The position numbers and the translations under genes are program-made. Below the pieces are notes generated by a model. It saw only the letters and a program-made list of their open reading frames with translations, searched no databases and was not told the DNA's origin. Source: Acanthaster planci (lineage: Eukaryota > Echinodermata > Asteroidea > Valvatida > Acanthasteridae). Taken from it: a stretch of DNA of 30,690 bases. The stretch lies in NCBI RefSeq assembly GCF_001949145.1, contig NW_019091450.1, positions 2,253-32,942 of the forward strand. Reading direction: 5' to 3'. This document shows, in pieces, positions 12,401-21,500 of the stretch. Each line of letters starts with the position of its first letter. The stretch's first letter is position 1.

Positions 12401-12680
12401 TACCATTTGGAGAGACTACAAATAGATAGGACGCACATACAAATAATTGTATTTATTGCATACTTTAAAAATTGAATAGAATATTGCGTGATTCATATTT
12501 CCCTGTTCCCCATTCAGGACACCGAAATTCCAGTACTGTACCCATCTCCACTGTTCAGTAGCCTCTCTAAACCTCACTTTAACAAATGTTTCTCATCCCT
12601 TGCAAAGTTCTATGTGCCTTGGAAACTTCTATGTTGTTCATGCACATTGCCAGAGTATTAGAGAAAAAAGTCCTGATTAA
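3418..12680 (+). CDS. Unrecognised multi-exon gene, frame uncertain in the middle
   Basis: I do not recognise this protein. Candidate exons are 3418-3473, 3848-3918, 4116-4176, about 5729-5814, 8433-8589, 10387-10524 and 12518-12661 or 12680. Phases agree between exons 1-2, between 2-3, and from about 5742 through 8589 into 10387. The N-terminus (MEQVVADVWAASPKRAEP, then WDEFDHTENDSDD) and the 5742-5814 segment (SLSDGDSESDEEQEQWMEK) are acidic and probably disordered. Exon 8433-8589 is the most protein-like, encoding VSDFWKALLTVEGDGCLWNF and onward. There is an in-frame stop at 4166-4168. The 5' part of the 5712-5814 exon is open in a different frame from its 3' part. The last two exons are open in two alternative frames. 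This could be a real gene with draft single-base errors, or a decaying copy. Confidence 0.45.
3848..3918 (+). CDS. Second coding exon (acidic, Ser-rich)
   Basis: This 71-base exon lies between a CCCTGTCAG acceptor and a GAAG|GTAGGT donor. It encodes WDEFDHTENDSDDCHTSSST and ends ASE, a stretch rich in Asp, Glu and Ser. Its in-phase matches exon 1 and its out-phase 1 matches the AG at 4116. Confidence 0.5.
4116..4176 (+). CDS. Third candidate exon, Lys/Glu-rich, interrupted by an in-frame stop
   Basis: A clear TTGTTTTCAG acceptor is followed by EERKKDEEVKKSERLK in the expected frame, then Asp and TGA at 4166-4168. Just beyond, AAAAAG|GTGAAG could be a donor. A one-base length change in the A-run at 4159-4162 would move the frame so that the charged region continues to that donor. 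The alternatives are a genuine alternative C-terminus or decay. Confidence 0.35.
4236..5166. repeat. 44-bp minisatellite, about 17 copies
   Basis: The unit is 44 bases, of the form GAAGTCAACTCTTAAAGGGC followed by AGCTGCAATCAGTTTGTTGT and AGGT. Copies differ by point changes and small deletions. The array sits in an intron of the candidate plus-strand gene. It is interrupted at 4918-5095 by an inserted element. Confidence 0.95.
4918..5095. mobile_element. piggyBac-like MITE inserted in the minisatellite
   Basis: This 178-base non-repeat block has ends CCCCTTCACGC and GCGAAAGGGG, which are imperfect inverted repeats. It is flanked by CTAA at 4914-4917 and TTAA at 5096-5099. The uninterrupted unit has TTAA at exactly this place (ACTCTTAAAGG). 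TTAA targets and C-rich ends are typical of the piggyBac superfamily. There is no coding capacity. Confidence 0.7.
5729..5814 (+). CDS. Candidate acidic exon, 5' boundary unclear
   Basis: The 3' end at GCAG|GTAGAA joins in phase to the exon at 8433. From 5742 the frame reads RKSSLSDGDSESDEEQEQ then WMEKTA. The strong acceptor TTTTTTCAG at 5710-5711 would put a TGA (5724-5726) in this frame. Either a weaker AG at 5727-5728 or 5730-5731 is used, or the frame shifts between about 5713 and 5741. Confidence 0.35.
6670..7125. repeat. 69-bp minisatellite passing into a 35-bp unit
   Basis: About five units of 69 bases share GATAGAGTAAGGCGATAGCA and TGGTTGGTCCCCTGCCTGTG. From about 7017 the unit shortens to 35 bases (TTAGCAGGGTGGTTGGTCCC and so on) for about three copies. 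The 69-base unit is 23 codons, so an open frame of 23-residue repeats runs on the minus strand (6561-6962). I regard that frame as a by-product. Confidence 0.9.
7851..8101. mobile_element. MITE-like element with about 40-base inverted ends
   Basis: The left end GACCGATTGCACCTGC...GACCTGTAGTGGGTAT mirrors the right end, whose reverse complement is GACCGGTTGCGCCCGC...GACCTATAGTGGGTAT. The 251-base element is non-coding. No clear target duplication was found. Confidence 0.65.
8433..8589 (+). CDS. Candidate exon (FWKALLTVEGDGCLWNF)
   Basis: The acceptor is TTATTTTTCCCCAG and the donor is AAGCAG|GTAAGAG. The exon is two bases, 51 codons and two bases. It encodes SDFWKALLTVEGDGCLWNFE and continues to GISQVEDPGYVMSES. 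It has strong consensus sites and matching phases on both sides, and it is the best-supported exon of this gene. I recognise no domain. Confidence 0.55.
9070..9306. mobile_element. MITE copy 1 (GGCCAAT ends), uninterrupted
   Basis: The 237-base element has inverted ends of about 45 bases: GGCCAATTTCATAGAACTGC and, inverted, GGCCAATATCATTGAGCTGC, both continuing into TTAGCACAAAAT- and CTTAAGCGC-type sequence. A second copy lies at 18752-19439. Confidence 0.8.
9546..10091. mobile_element. Foldback element with about 75-base arms
   Basis: The left arm (9546-9622, with GCCCAGTGCCCAAACAGGG and GGCTGATGGC) is mirrored by the right arm (about 10001-10091, with CCCTGTTTGGGCACTGGGC and GCCATCAGCCC). 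About 380 bases lie between. No transposase frame is seen. It lies in an intron of the candidate plus-strand gene. Confidence 0.75.
10387..10524 (+). CDS. Candidate exon with two competing open frames
   Basis: The acceptor is TTGATTTCTTCCCCAG and the likely donor is TACCG|GTAACT. In the phase inherited from 8589 it reads RHCHVKAEHKENQIF, then ALMGRAPSPPS and an Arg-rich run. The alternative frame after the T-run at about 10425-10429 reads TDGKSALASFNKGRSKMEDK and then IPRDFPGEEVP, which looks more like folded or conserved protein. A one-base difference in the T-run would favour the second frame. Confidence 0.45.
10717..11724. mobile_element. Non-autonomous Tc1/mariner-like DNA transposon
   Basis: The left end CACTACTCAACAAAATTAAA and the inverted right end CACTACTCAAAAATTAAAGG match over about 25 bases, apart from a two-base gap. 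Both ends are flanked by TA (10715-10716 and 11725-11726), as expected for this superfamily. The 1008-base interior has no intact transposase. It sits in the intron between the candidate exons at 10524 and 12518. Confidence 0.8.
12518..12661 (+). CDS. Candidate last coding exon
   Basis: A strong acceptor, TTTCCCTGTTCCCCATTCAG, ends at 12517. In phase 0, which follows GEEVP from 10524, the exon reads DTEIPVLYPSPLFSSLSKPH and stops at TAG 12659-12661. In the uncorrected phase it reads TPKFQYCTHLHCSVASLN and stops at TAA 12678-12680. Both are open, so the frame cannot be settled by eye. The N gap begins about 100 bases on. Confidence 0.35.
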   Translation, partial: DTEIPVLYPSPLFSSLSKPHFNKCFSSLAKFYVPWKLLCCSCTLPEY

Positions 12681-12774
12681 AATTAGTCACAAAACTGCAA
12701 ATCAGAAATTTGTTGTTTCAAAATATTACCCTGTAAAAACACCTTTGGGTGTATGTGACAGTCACCATTTATTT

Positions 12775-13155
12775 NNNNNNNNNNNNNNNNNNNNNNNNNN
12801 NNNNNNNNNNNNNNNNNNNNNNNNNNNNNNNNNNNNNNNNNNNNNNNNNNNNNNNNNNNNNNNNNNNNNNNNNNNNNNNNNNNNNNNNNNNNNNNNNNNN
12901 NNNNNNNNNNNNNNNNNNNNNNNNNNNNNNNNNNNNNNNNNNNNNNNNNNNNNNNNNNNNNNNNNNNNNNNNNNNNNNNNNNNNNNNNNNNNNNNNNNNN
13001 NNNNNNNNNNNNNNNNNNNNNNNNNNNNNNNNNNNNNNNNNNNNNNNNNNNNNNNNNNNNNNNNNNNNNNNNNNNNNNNNNNNNNNNNNNNNNNNNNNNN
13101 NNNNNNNNNNNNNNNNNNNNNNNNNNNNNNNNNNNNNNNNNNNNNNNNNNNNNNN
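12775..13155. other. Assembly gap (381 N)
   Basis: This is a run of undetermined bases. Any frame that crosses it is artificial. It abuts SINE-like sequence and a poly-A run, which probably explains why it was not assembled. Confidence 0.99.
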
Positions 13156-13226
13156 GGGTTCAATCCCAGGTGGGCATGCACAATTTTGTTAAAAAACTTA
13201 GTATAAAAAAAAAAAAAAAAAAAAAA
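13156..13226 (+). mobile_element. tRNA-derived SINE fragment cut by the gap
   Basis: Immediately after the gap the sequence GGGTTCAATCCCAGG looks like a tRNA T-arm (box B). About 35 bases later comes a run of about 21 A. The 5' part is missing in the gap. Confidence 0.45.
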
Positions 13227-13235
13227 CCTTCTTTT

Positions 13236-13312
13236 CCAGGGACCCCGGGATTTGAACCGGGGTCCCCTGGCCTGGCAGCCAGCTAGCTAACCACCAGGCC
13301 ACAGGCCTCTTC
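13236..13312 (-). mobile_element. tRNA-like sequence (SINE head or tRNA pseudogene)
   Basis: On the minus strand, a box A-like TGGCCTGGTGG is followed by a T-arm whose stem CCCGG/CCGGG encloses TTCAAAT. A GCC triplet lies near the anticodon position. The acceptor ends do not pair and the anticodon loop is not 7 bases, so this is not a functional tRNA gene. It is followed by a long T-run on its own strand. Confidence 0.5.
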
Positions 13313-14289
13313 GAAAGAAATAATTCGGAACTTATATTTAAAGGTTAGGATTGCGCAATTTCGAAAAAAGTCAAGGGGCACAACTCATCTGCATATATTC
13401 AAATAAAGCAGGCTCATTTGCATATATTAAGGTAGAAATTTGAATATGCAGACAACACACAAAATATTCCGACTTTGCATATATTTCACAGTTTGTTAAG
13501 TCATTTATTGTACACCTTCCTATATTTAAACTTCTTCAAAATATCCATTTCTACTGTATATCATGTACCTGTTACAAAATTCAACTGAATTTTTCAATTT
13601 GGAAAATGTTGCAGAAAACTTGGTTGGTCTGTTAACTTTCTAGGAATATGATTTGCAATGCAGAAGGAGACAATTTTTTTACCACAGTGATGATGACTTT
13701 TGTTTCCCATCTTGTCTGTGATGTACGTGTGTTGGCATGAATAATAAACACTTCGTACAATTTTAGGCAATTAGGCATACAATTTTGGAAGTTCAAAAAA
13801 CAAATGAGAAGCAGTAAAATGAGCCAATTTTTTTCCAGTTTCCTCAAGAATTTAAGAGTTCAGTGATTGTTGGGATAATAGCTTTTTCTTTTCACAGATA
13901 TGACATTTGGAAAGAGCAAACTTGATTTCTTTTTCTAAACACAAAATACATCCTTGATAGCAGTCTTAAAAAATGTTTGGTAAAAAAAAATGTGTGCACC
14001 TTCAAATAAAAACATCTATTCCCTGTTCAAAACCAAAAACCTAATACTGTTCCAAACAAAATAGAAATCCTAATACCATGTTTACCATCTTAAGATAATG
14101 TAAACTTTTTCTCAGTGATCCTAATCTTCCAGTCTTTGAGCTCTGCAGCACCCTGCACTGTAAAAGGGAAGCCCCACCAAACACCACAGTGACAGGAAAC
14201 ACGTCAGCCTCACTGACGCTCTTTTGCCCACTTGCTAATTTTTTTCCGGGCTTTATGAGCTTCGAAGCATTTCATAGTGAAAGTAGCAA

Positions 14290-14490
14290 ATTAACTACAG
14301 TCGAACCAGCACTGTGATAAAAGCAATGTGAATACAACGTTTTACTCATAACAAGGGATTTTTTTAGGTCCCTGTCCTTTGCTTCTTAATGTTCGTTATT
14401 CCTGATAATACACGGTTCTCGTTATAACAAGGTAATTTGCTACGTGTAAGTCGGAAAGACCTTTTATTAACATGGTTCAACTATAACAGG
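14290..14490. mobile_element. Pogo/Tigger-like remnant
   Basis: It starts CAGTCGAACC and contains repeated GTTATAACAAGG and TATAACAGG words, resembling the ends of the element at 18897-19341. Boundaries are not clear. Confidence 0.35.
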
Positions 14491-14619
14491 TTTGCGGTAG
14501 GCACCATGTAAGGATATCTCTTTTGTGGGTGTGTATGGTTCTGAAAAGAACCACAGGACACTCGACGTTACAGACAGCGCACTCCCCATCTGTCATTAGG
14601 AGACTGTAGGGCTTTCAAT

Positions 14620-15003
14620 GGTGAAGTGGCTCAACCCGGGGAGTCCGGTTGGCAAGGTACCGGTAGTTCTTTCCTTGCCTTTTACCTCTGTGGTCCCAGG
14701 TTCGATTCCCGGCCCGGTCCACATGTGGGTTAGGTTTTCAGTCCCTACCTGACTCTGTGGGTTTTACCCAGACTATTCCTCAGGGGTATTCCTCCCGCCT
14801 CTAAAGCTGTAACTGCTTCTTACTATCTCCCTTTTACTGATGTTGGTGAACATCGGTCGTTTGGCAGCTGCTCAGAGCGCCCATGTATGCCATCAGCTCA
14901 ACCATGTTTAAATGTATTTTAATATTGTTCCACATTTAATGTCTTCATTGTACAGCGCATTTGAACATATCTATATGAAATTTGTGCTTTATTAATGAAT
15001 AAA
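14620..15003 (+). mobile_element. tRNA-derived SINE, copy 1
   Basis: The head contains box B-like GGTTCGATTCCCGGCC. A body with ATTCCTCCCGCCTCTAAAGC follows. The tail is of the form GTACAGCGCATTTGAAC...TTTGTGCTTTATTAATGAAT, typical of tRNA-SINE tails. The body is shared with the copy at 22198. Confidence 0.75.
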
Positions 15004-15039
15004 TTATTCAAATGAATAATCACTAATTATTATGGTGTC

Positions 15040-16560
15040 TGGGGGCAGTGAGGTGTGGAGAGGGATGCTAGCTCATAGTCCAACCCAAGAGTACTCAAGC
15101 GGAAAATGGGAGGCCAGATGATCAGCGAGATGTGTCCGCCCGAGGGTTAGGCGCACGGGGGGAAGGTTGCCAAGGGTACAGGAGACCCATAGGCTGGGAA
15201 CTTGTCCCAGGAAATAGGGAACCCATGGGATGTGAGGATGGGGCGCCAGAGGTCGCAGAACTGTGATGTGCTCAAAGATTTCTATGGCTTCCCTGATGCG
15301 GCGTGGGTACCAATGTTCAATGTTTGCGGTGAGTTCAGCTTGGCTCCAGTTGATCTGTGGTCTTCTGTGTGGGAATGCTTGATGATGGTTAACCTGTCAA
15401 ATTTCCCTATTCTGCCATGGGCACTGTGCTCATAGGTCAAGTTCCGGCGGTCTGTTCTTGACACGGGTTTCTTGTTCTCGCGCTCGAACGGCGGGAACAC
15501 GACTCAAGAACACTGCTCTCAAAACAGGACCACACACCACCTCCTCGTCAGGGTTTTACAGGAACACACAGAAAAACTCTTGAGATTTTGATTTTTGAAC
15601 AGCTGCAAAAAGTGGAGAGCTGGCTCCAAAGCCATAGACCATGTAGACAATGGGAAGTTTTGCAACATTGACATTAATTATTTTCCCAAACACAGAAATG
15701 AATGTTCCTGTTTATATAGAAAAGAATTCAACCCATCCAAACCTTAACTCTCGAGTAACGTACATTGACGCAGCCATGTTGCAGTTGTTTGTTTCTTTCT
15801 GGCGTTCGAGCGGCCGACCCAATAACAACAAATCAAACTGTTCGTTAACATACGGGAACAAGCTGCCGAACTCAGCCATGGATTCTGGTTGGGAGGTCCC
15901 TGCCAGTCTTGCCAATGTACGGTACTCTTTGCCACATTGGCAGGGGATTGTAGACTCGTGGCTTGTGCTGTTCGCCAGGCCAATTCTTATGCGAGGTTAG
16001 CAGGTTCATCCATCTTTGGGAGGGCTGTATGTACAGTACACTCGAGTGCACGCTCGTGGAGGATGCACAGGATGTGATGGGAAGTACTGCGTAGGTAGGG
16101 AAGAAGGGGCCCTAGACTAATTAGCTTTGGGTAAAGTTGACCCTTTGGCCAGGGGTTGATCTTGGGTCTTGTATCTTCATTTGGCTTGACTTGTATCCAT
16201 TCTGATACAGCACTATGTGGTGACTTGATAGACTCCTTGGGTGAAGTGCTCCTTGTTGCAGATGTTGTATGCCCTACAACAAGGGCCCGGTTGACAGAAG
16301 ACTTGGTCTTGAGGTGATGGAAGGAAGCACTGTGGAGGTATCTATTTGTATGGGTAGGCTTCCCAGCAGATACGGCAGGTTATAGACCGCTGTCCTGCTA
16401 TCTGGATACCTCGATCGAGTTGGATCGTCATCAGGATATTAGATGTTGCCATCCCATTCACTACTGGAATCCCACTGCAGTCTCCTGATGACGGACAGAG
16501 CATGCTGTCTGAAAGGTTAAGTACCCCCTGGTCCTTTTCAGAACCCACATAAAAAAGAGA
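15040..16560 (-). mobile_element. Degraded Penelope-like element with GIY-YIG remnants
   Basis: Minus-strand fragments match the C-terminal GIY-YIG region of Penelope-like retroelements. IPCQCGKEY lies at about 15950, then YIGKTGRDLPTRIHG (to about 15886) after a 5-base duplication that breaks the frame. Further down are HSHTEDH, INWSQAELTANIEHWYPRRI and REAIEI (about 15430-15265). Roughly 430 bases of unrelated, GC-richer sequence (about 15440-15885) separate the two parts and are probably an insertion. The reverse transcriptase domain was not found. Both strands near 16408-16516 carry CTGATGA hairpin motifs. Confidence 0.65.
16485..16516 (+). ncRNA. Hammerhead-like core motif
   Basis: CTGATGA is followed by a 7-bp stem, CGGACAG/CTGTCTG, around a 6-base loop, then AAAGG. 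This resembles the CUGAUGA-stem II-GAAA core of hammerhead ribozymes carried by Penelope-like elements. Stems I and III and a cleavage site could not be assigned. A degenerate inverted counterpart lies at 16408-16434 (minus). Confidence 0.35.
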
Positions 16561-16999
16561 TATTCTTCCATAGTGCTACCAGAAACCTTGTACACACTGT
16601 ACTCAGCATTATATTACATTAAACTATTGGGAAAACTGAACAAGATTGGGGAATAACTTTAACAGTGTTCCCAAAAAAGCTATTTTTCATTTGGCATAGG
16701 AAGCTTCAGTGACAAAAGACCTTGTTCTCAGGGAAGCCATTTTTGATCATGTTTCCAGAATCTCTCAAATGGGGTGACTATTTTGGTTTCAGTGAGTCAC
16801 TTTCATTTTTTTGAAAAGGTTTAAAACATTTGGATATGATTAACCACAAATTTTTAAAGTCTTCATTAGAATTAATTCATAAGGAGGTTTTGCCAAAATG
16901 ACAAAAAAGTTAACCTCACTTTCAATTCAATATGGCCCGACTTGTGAATATATGGCCCATTCGGTTAATATCTACTAATTTGGTTTAACCCCGAAAGAC

Positions 17000-18290
17000 C
17001 CGACAGCATAATCTACCCCTTCAATATTTTTCGAATATCCTCACAGTGCGTTCTTATCATACCAAGCCTTCAGAAGTAATCTTTCAGCCATTTTGACACC
17101 AATTAGGTTTGTGAATAGACTGTTCTGAGGTAGCAATCGGATGGGAATGCCATGTCCCCAGTGGAACGTCGGCCCATTCCCGAATGAAGCAGCGTTCCAA
17201 ATCTTCCGCTATGTATTATTTAAATGTTGAATTACACATTACAATCTCCTTCCATGCAATATTACCATAGATTGCCTCCTTTGAGTTGTTTTGAAGCAAC
17301 GTCATTAATGTTTTCAATTACTGAAGAGCAAAAATTTCACCCAAACTTGATGTTTACCTCACGGTTTAAACCAGGTATTGCCCAAAGATTCCAAAATCCT
17401 CCCATTTAGCACGAGTTTACATACACCCTAGGGGGTAAGGGTTGAGGGGGCTTGACGAGATACATCTGGGTAACATCCTGAGTTGCTCTTTAAACACCGG
17501 CCGATACAGCTATACAAAGTGTGGACATTCATTTCTTCTCCTGTGGTTAAGGAAACTTGAGGAAAATGCTCCTTTTTCTCCAACTAGGATAACTCCTTCG
17601 AGCTGGATTTTTGATGATTTCCTTGACTGTTCCTCTTCACTTTGCCATAGATAACCTTGACCCCAAAATGCCACTGAAACAGTTTTTGAGAGAGAGGAAA
17701 GCATTGTGTGGACGTGTGAGAGTCCACATAACGTCACTGCACCCTACATTATGTGGACTTTTTGCAGAGGTCCACACTATGTATGCCATGCGCCACTGTG
17801 CAACTGCTGCTAGTGATCGAAACTAGACAAAATATTCACTGAAGACTTTGAAACCCCCCGAACTGATATTTCTATCAGTGAATGTGTTTTGTGTTTTCTT
17901 TTTGGTATTTTTGGAAAGATAAAATGCTTGTCGTCCCCAAATCAAGGCAAAGCGAGATTTTCTGTGACTGTTCCGGGGGCCAGCACGCAGTGGCCGGTCT
18001 GCACGCCTGTCTTTGAAAGTTCACACGCTACATATAGTACCTACAGTACCCGTCTTCTTTGCGAGTAAAACTTACTTTCACATCTTTAAACCCTGGTTAA
18101 TAAACACTTATGACAAATTATGAATACAAAAAGTAAAACCTTTAGTTTGGTCTTTTTCGCTTAACAAATGTATGTAACTTGTGTGGGCACTGATTTTCAC
18201 ACAAATAAGCCGAATCTTGAACTTAGGACAATGTACATACAATGCGAAGAAATCCTATCTTTGAAGTTCAAAAGTTAGATCAATGTCATA
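17000..18290. other. Intergenic stretch, no recognisable gene
   Basis: This is the sequence past the AMPD 3' end. Open frames are short and show no family resemblance. The only structure noted is the nested inverted repeat at 17706-17777. Confidence 0.5.
17706..17777. repeat. Nested inverted repeats (cruciform-like)
   Basis: Outer arms GTGTGGAC (17706-17713) and GTCCACAC (17770-17777) enclose 11-base arms AGTCCACATAA (17721-17731) and TTATGTGGACT (17749-17759). All four arms are variants of the word GTCCACA and can pair in more than one way. Confidence 0.85.
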
Positions 18291-18293
18291 CAG

Positions 18294-18299
18294 TTTAAT
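18294..18299 (-). terminator. Candidate AMPD polyadenylation signal (ATTAAA)
   Basis: An ATTAAA hexamer on the minus strand lies about 95 bases past the AMPD stop codon. No AATAAA was seen on that strand nearby. This is weak evidence, because a six-base motif is expected by chance in AT-rich sequence. Confidence 0.25.
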
Positions 18300-18391
18300 T
18301 CCTTACACTGTCATAAGTTAAGAGGTCAAAGTTCATACTCATTTTATGGGGGACCCGTCTGGCCATCTTGGCATTCCTACTTGGTCGACCA

Positions 18392-18583
18392 TCAGAATTT
18401 TGGTACAGTTTCCACGCTGATATGGAGCGCCACCTCCTTGACCGACCGGCAGAGGGTGGTGAGTTCTTCAGTCAGTGTCTCATCCCGAAAGGCCATGCGG
18501 ATATCTGGAACATTGGTGCGTGTGATGTCGTTCCCTGACGGACCATCCTTACGCCAATGGGGCCCCAACCAGTGGTCTTTAAA
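18392..18583 (-). CDS. AMPD2: AMPD terminal exon with stop
   Basis: The exon starts after a CTCCTACAG acceptor and has 63 codons followed by TGA at 18392-18394. It encodes [20 protein letters not shown], then [20 protein letters not shown] and a short tail ending VETVPKF. The [12 protein letters not shown] block and the C-terminal length fit the family. Confidence 0.93.
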   Translation of the reverse strand, partial: FKDHWLGPHWRKDGPSGNDITRTNVPDIRMAFRDETLTEELTTLCRSVKEVALHISVETVPKF

Positions 18584-21500
18584 CTGTAGGAGTAAAATGA
18601 AACCTAAAACTCATCTGTCTCTCGAGCAGGGCTGTTTTACTATTCACATAATTTATGCTCATGGGAGAAGAAGGGAATAACTACGACTGGCCGGCCTTCA
18701 TTTGAGAAAGAATCAGAAGCATGGAAACAGCTGATGGTGGTCTTAACGCTGGGACCAATTTCATGGAGCTGCTTAAGCACAAAATTTGCTTAAGCGGGAA
18801 AAACTTTAAAAACCTGGAAGCAGGGAAAAAAATGTTTAATAAACAAAGGTTACCAGCTCAGACTCTAACACCTAAATACAATCCCAAAACAATATACAGT
18901 GGAACGCCGCTATATCGAACACCGTTATACTGAACATTTGGCTGTACCAAACATCGTCCTTGGCTCCCAATATTTTGTGCACAAACCTACCGAACATTAT
19001 GTAGTTGCAAATCAACAGAGATTCGCCACAGCATGTATCAGGGATCGATCCTGAGAGGAAGCTTCACGACTTTTAGGATAAACTAAAAATCAATTTTGTA
19101 ACTCAAGATTTAATAAAAAACAAAAACAATTAACAGATACATTTCTAGAAACCTCAAACGTGAATGCAACGGCAAAACCTCATGAAAACAGTGAATGATG
19201 GTATCTTAAGTGGGTGCAATTTAGTTAGACAAGAGAGGGAGCTATTCAACATGGCAACTAAACGTTTCGCTATACCAAACGACCCGTGTACTGAACATAA
19301 AGTGTGGACCCCATCGTGTTCATTATGGTGGCATTCCACTGTACATCACATGGAATTTTGGCTGGTTCCTTGTTTTATCAAGTAAGGTTTTCTGGGGTTT
19401 AAGCAAATTTTGTGCTGAAGCAGCTCTATGTAATTGGCCGCTGGTCTTAAACATCCTTAAATGCCTAGGATATTTTTCTATTCATTTTCATTTTTCTATA
19501 CATGTATACATGCGGCACACAGAACTCGCTACATGTACGTACGTCGAGTCCACATATGGAGATTCTTCTGGACAAATTGTACAAGGAATATAACATAAAA
19601 CGGACAGGGGTGGTCAGGGAAATGAAAGTAAACTTCGCATGACAAAATCCTTGGGAATTCATTGTACATTGATTTCCTAAAATGGTACATGTATTTATGA
19701 ATGGAATTTTGAAACCAGTGAGTCACATACATGTACCTGTTCCCAATCGTAAACAGGTTTTGTTGGTAAGTCAAACTAGTAAAAAGAAATTTAATTTCTG
19801 GCAACTATGTTAAACCGTTCAAGATTAAGTTAACCGACTGCTGTATCCACATAATATGCTATTTTCCAACCATTAGCCGGTGCTTCATCGACTCTTTAAT
19901 GGCAGATATGAGTTTAAAAAAAGAAAGCACAAAATAAAGACCCATGCTACACAGGAGGTAAAGTCGGACAGAAATGGAACAATTAATCTGACATAGAATG
20001 AAATTATTCCTACTGCTGCAGGAATTTCAAGCTTCCATTGCTTGTTTTAAACAATGTCTGAATCAATCATGGTTAACAACCCACCAATCAAACAACAGGT
20101 ATTTCTTCTGGTACTGTACGATATTCTTTCCCATACTTATTCACAAATGTTTCTATGAAATGCATGGATAGCCGACCACTGATTCAGTGGTGCAGTTTTA
20201 AAACACGGTAAGCACTTTTTCTACATTCGTAACTAAGCTAGTTGAAATGGCTACAAGTTTTAAACCATGTTGTAGATGTCCTGGTACTTGATTTATTCAC
20301 TGACCTCATTTGGAAAGCCACTCATGATAACACTGTTCCTGGCAAGCTCGCACATGTCACATGGTGTCAGCTGAAAGACCTGACTAGCAATGCTGTACTC
20401 TTCCACCAAGGGCTCCTACGGGTCACAAACAAATATACATAAATTTGTAGCAGCAATGTTGTATAACTGCATGCTATTCACTGCACGGTCTTGTGACTGG
20501 TCTTGTGACCGGTCTTGTGACTGGTCCTGTGACCAGTCTTGAGACTGGAGTCTTGAGACTGGTCCTGTGAACTGTTTTGAGATGGTTCCTACCCAGAAGT
20601 TCCTACATTCATTCTTGTGGGCAGAACTTGAAAACTGCTACATAATTAAAATGTGTAAAAAAGGTCCTCTATGCATCTCTCCCCCCCCCCAAAAAAAGTG
20701 GACTGCACAGTTTCGCACAAATCTGATAAAATACTAACAGTAAAATCTCTTTTTCTTAACCAATCAAAAGGCAGGTACATGTACAAACCGCCTGCACTGA
20801 ACCAATAAGACACACTGCTAAGACAGGCCTAGGCTTACACGAAAGGAGACACCACTGTGATAAAGTTCTGCCTGGACTGACGTCAGCAGGAAGAAATTGA
20901 ATTGAATGGAATGCTGAAAAGAAAGGGCTGAAAATGTTCACCCATGTTGAAAAAACGGTGACTCGTGAAGCTTGGGAAAGTCGCACCATTAACCTGCCAA
21001 ATTCACTCTCTCACCCTTTCATCCTAGCCCCACTGACGATGGTAACTGCTGACGCACATCAGAAGAAACCAAACAATTCAACACCTACACGAATGTACAG
21101 TACATTCCAGAGTCCACACCCCATGAATCGCTTGCAGTTGACAGACTAAACGGCGCCGTGTGGATATTGGATCGAATGGCCTTACTACAGCAGCCGAGTA
21201 AGAATATGCGTGTTTAGAGGTTGTCAATCCAATTCCAATGGTATAGATAGTTGCATGTATTTTTTTCCAATATTATTCATCTACATATTGACAACTGGGT
21301 AATTCCAGAAATTAGGAGTCCATTTTTTTTCGTGTCCCTGTCACATCTAACAAAGGCCTATGATTTTGTAAGTTCAGAACACATTTTCTAATTTCCAAGA
21401 GTGATGAATCAATGCAAATTACCTGCAAAACAAATAGCAACAGTTTGAAATCAATTCTGGTGATATTTCCATGTCCAATAACAAAGGTCAGGGACACAAA

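Noticed and set aside
12586-13206. Long open frames of up to 206 codons across this interval on both strands
   Set aside because: They exist only because the N run contains no stop codons.
13236-13312. Functional tRNA-Gly gene
   Set aside because: The T-arm is good, but the acceptor stem does not pair and the anticodon loop is the wrong length; SINE or pseudogene is more likely.
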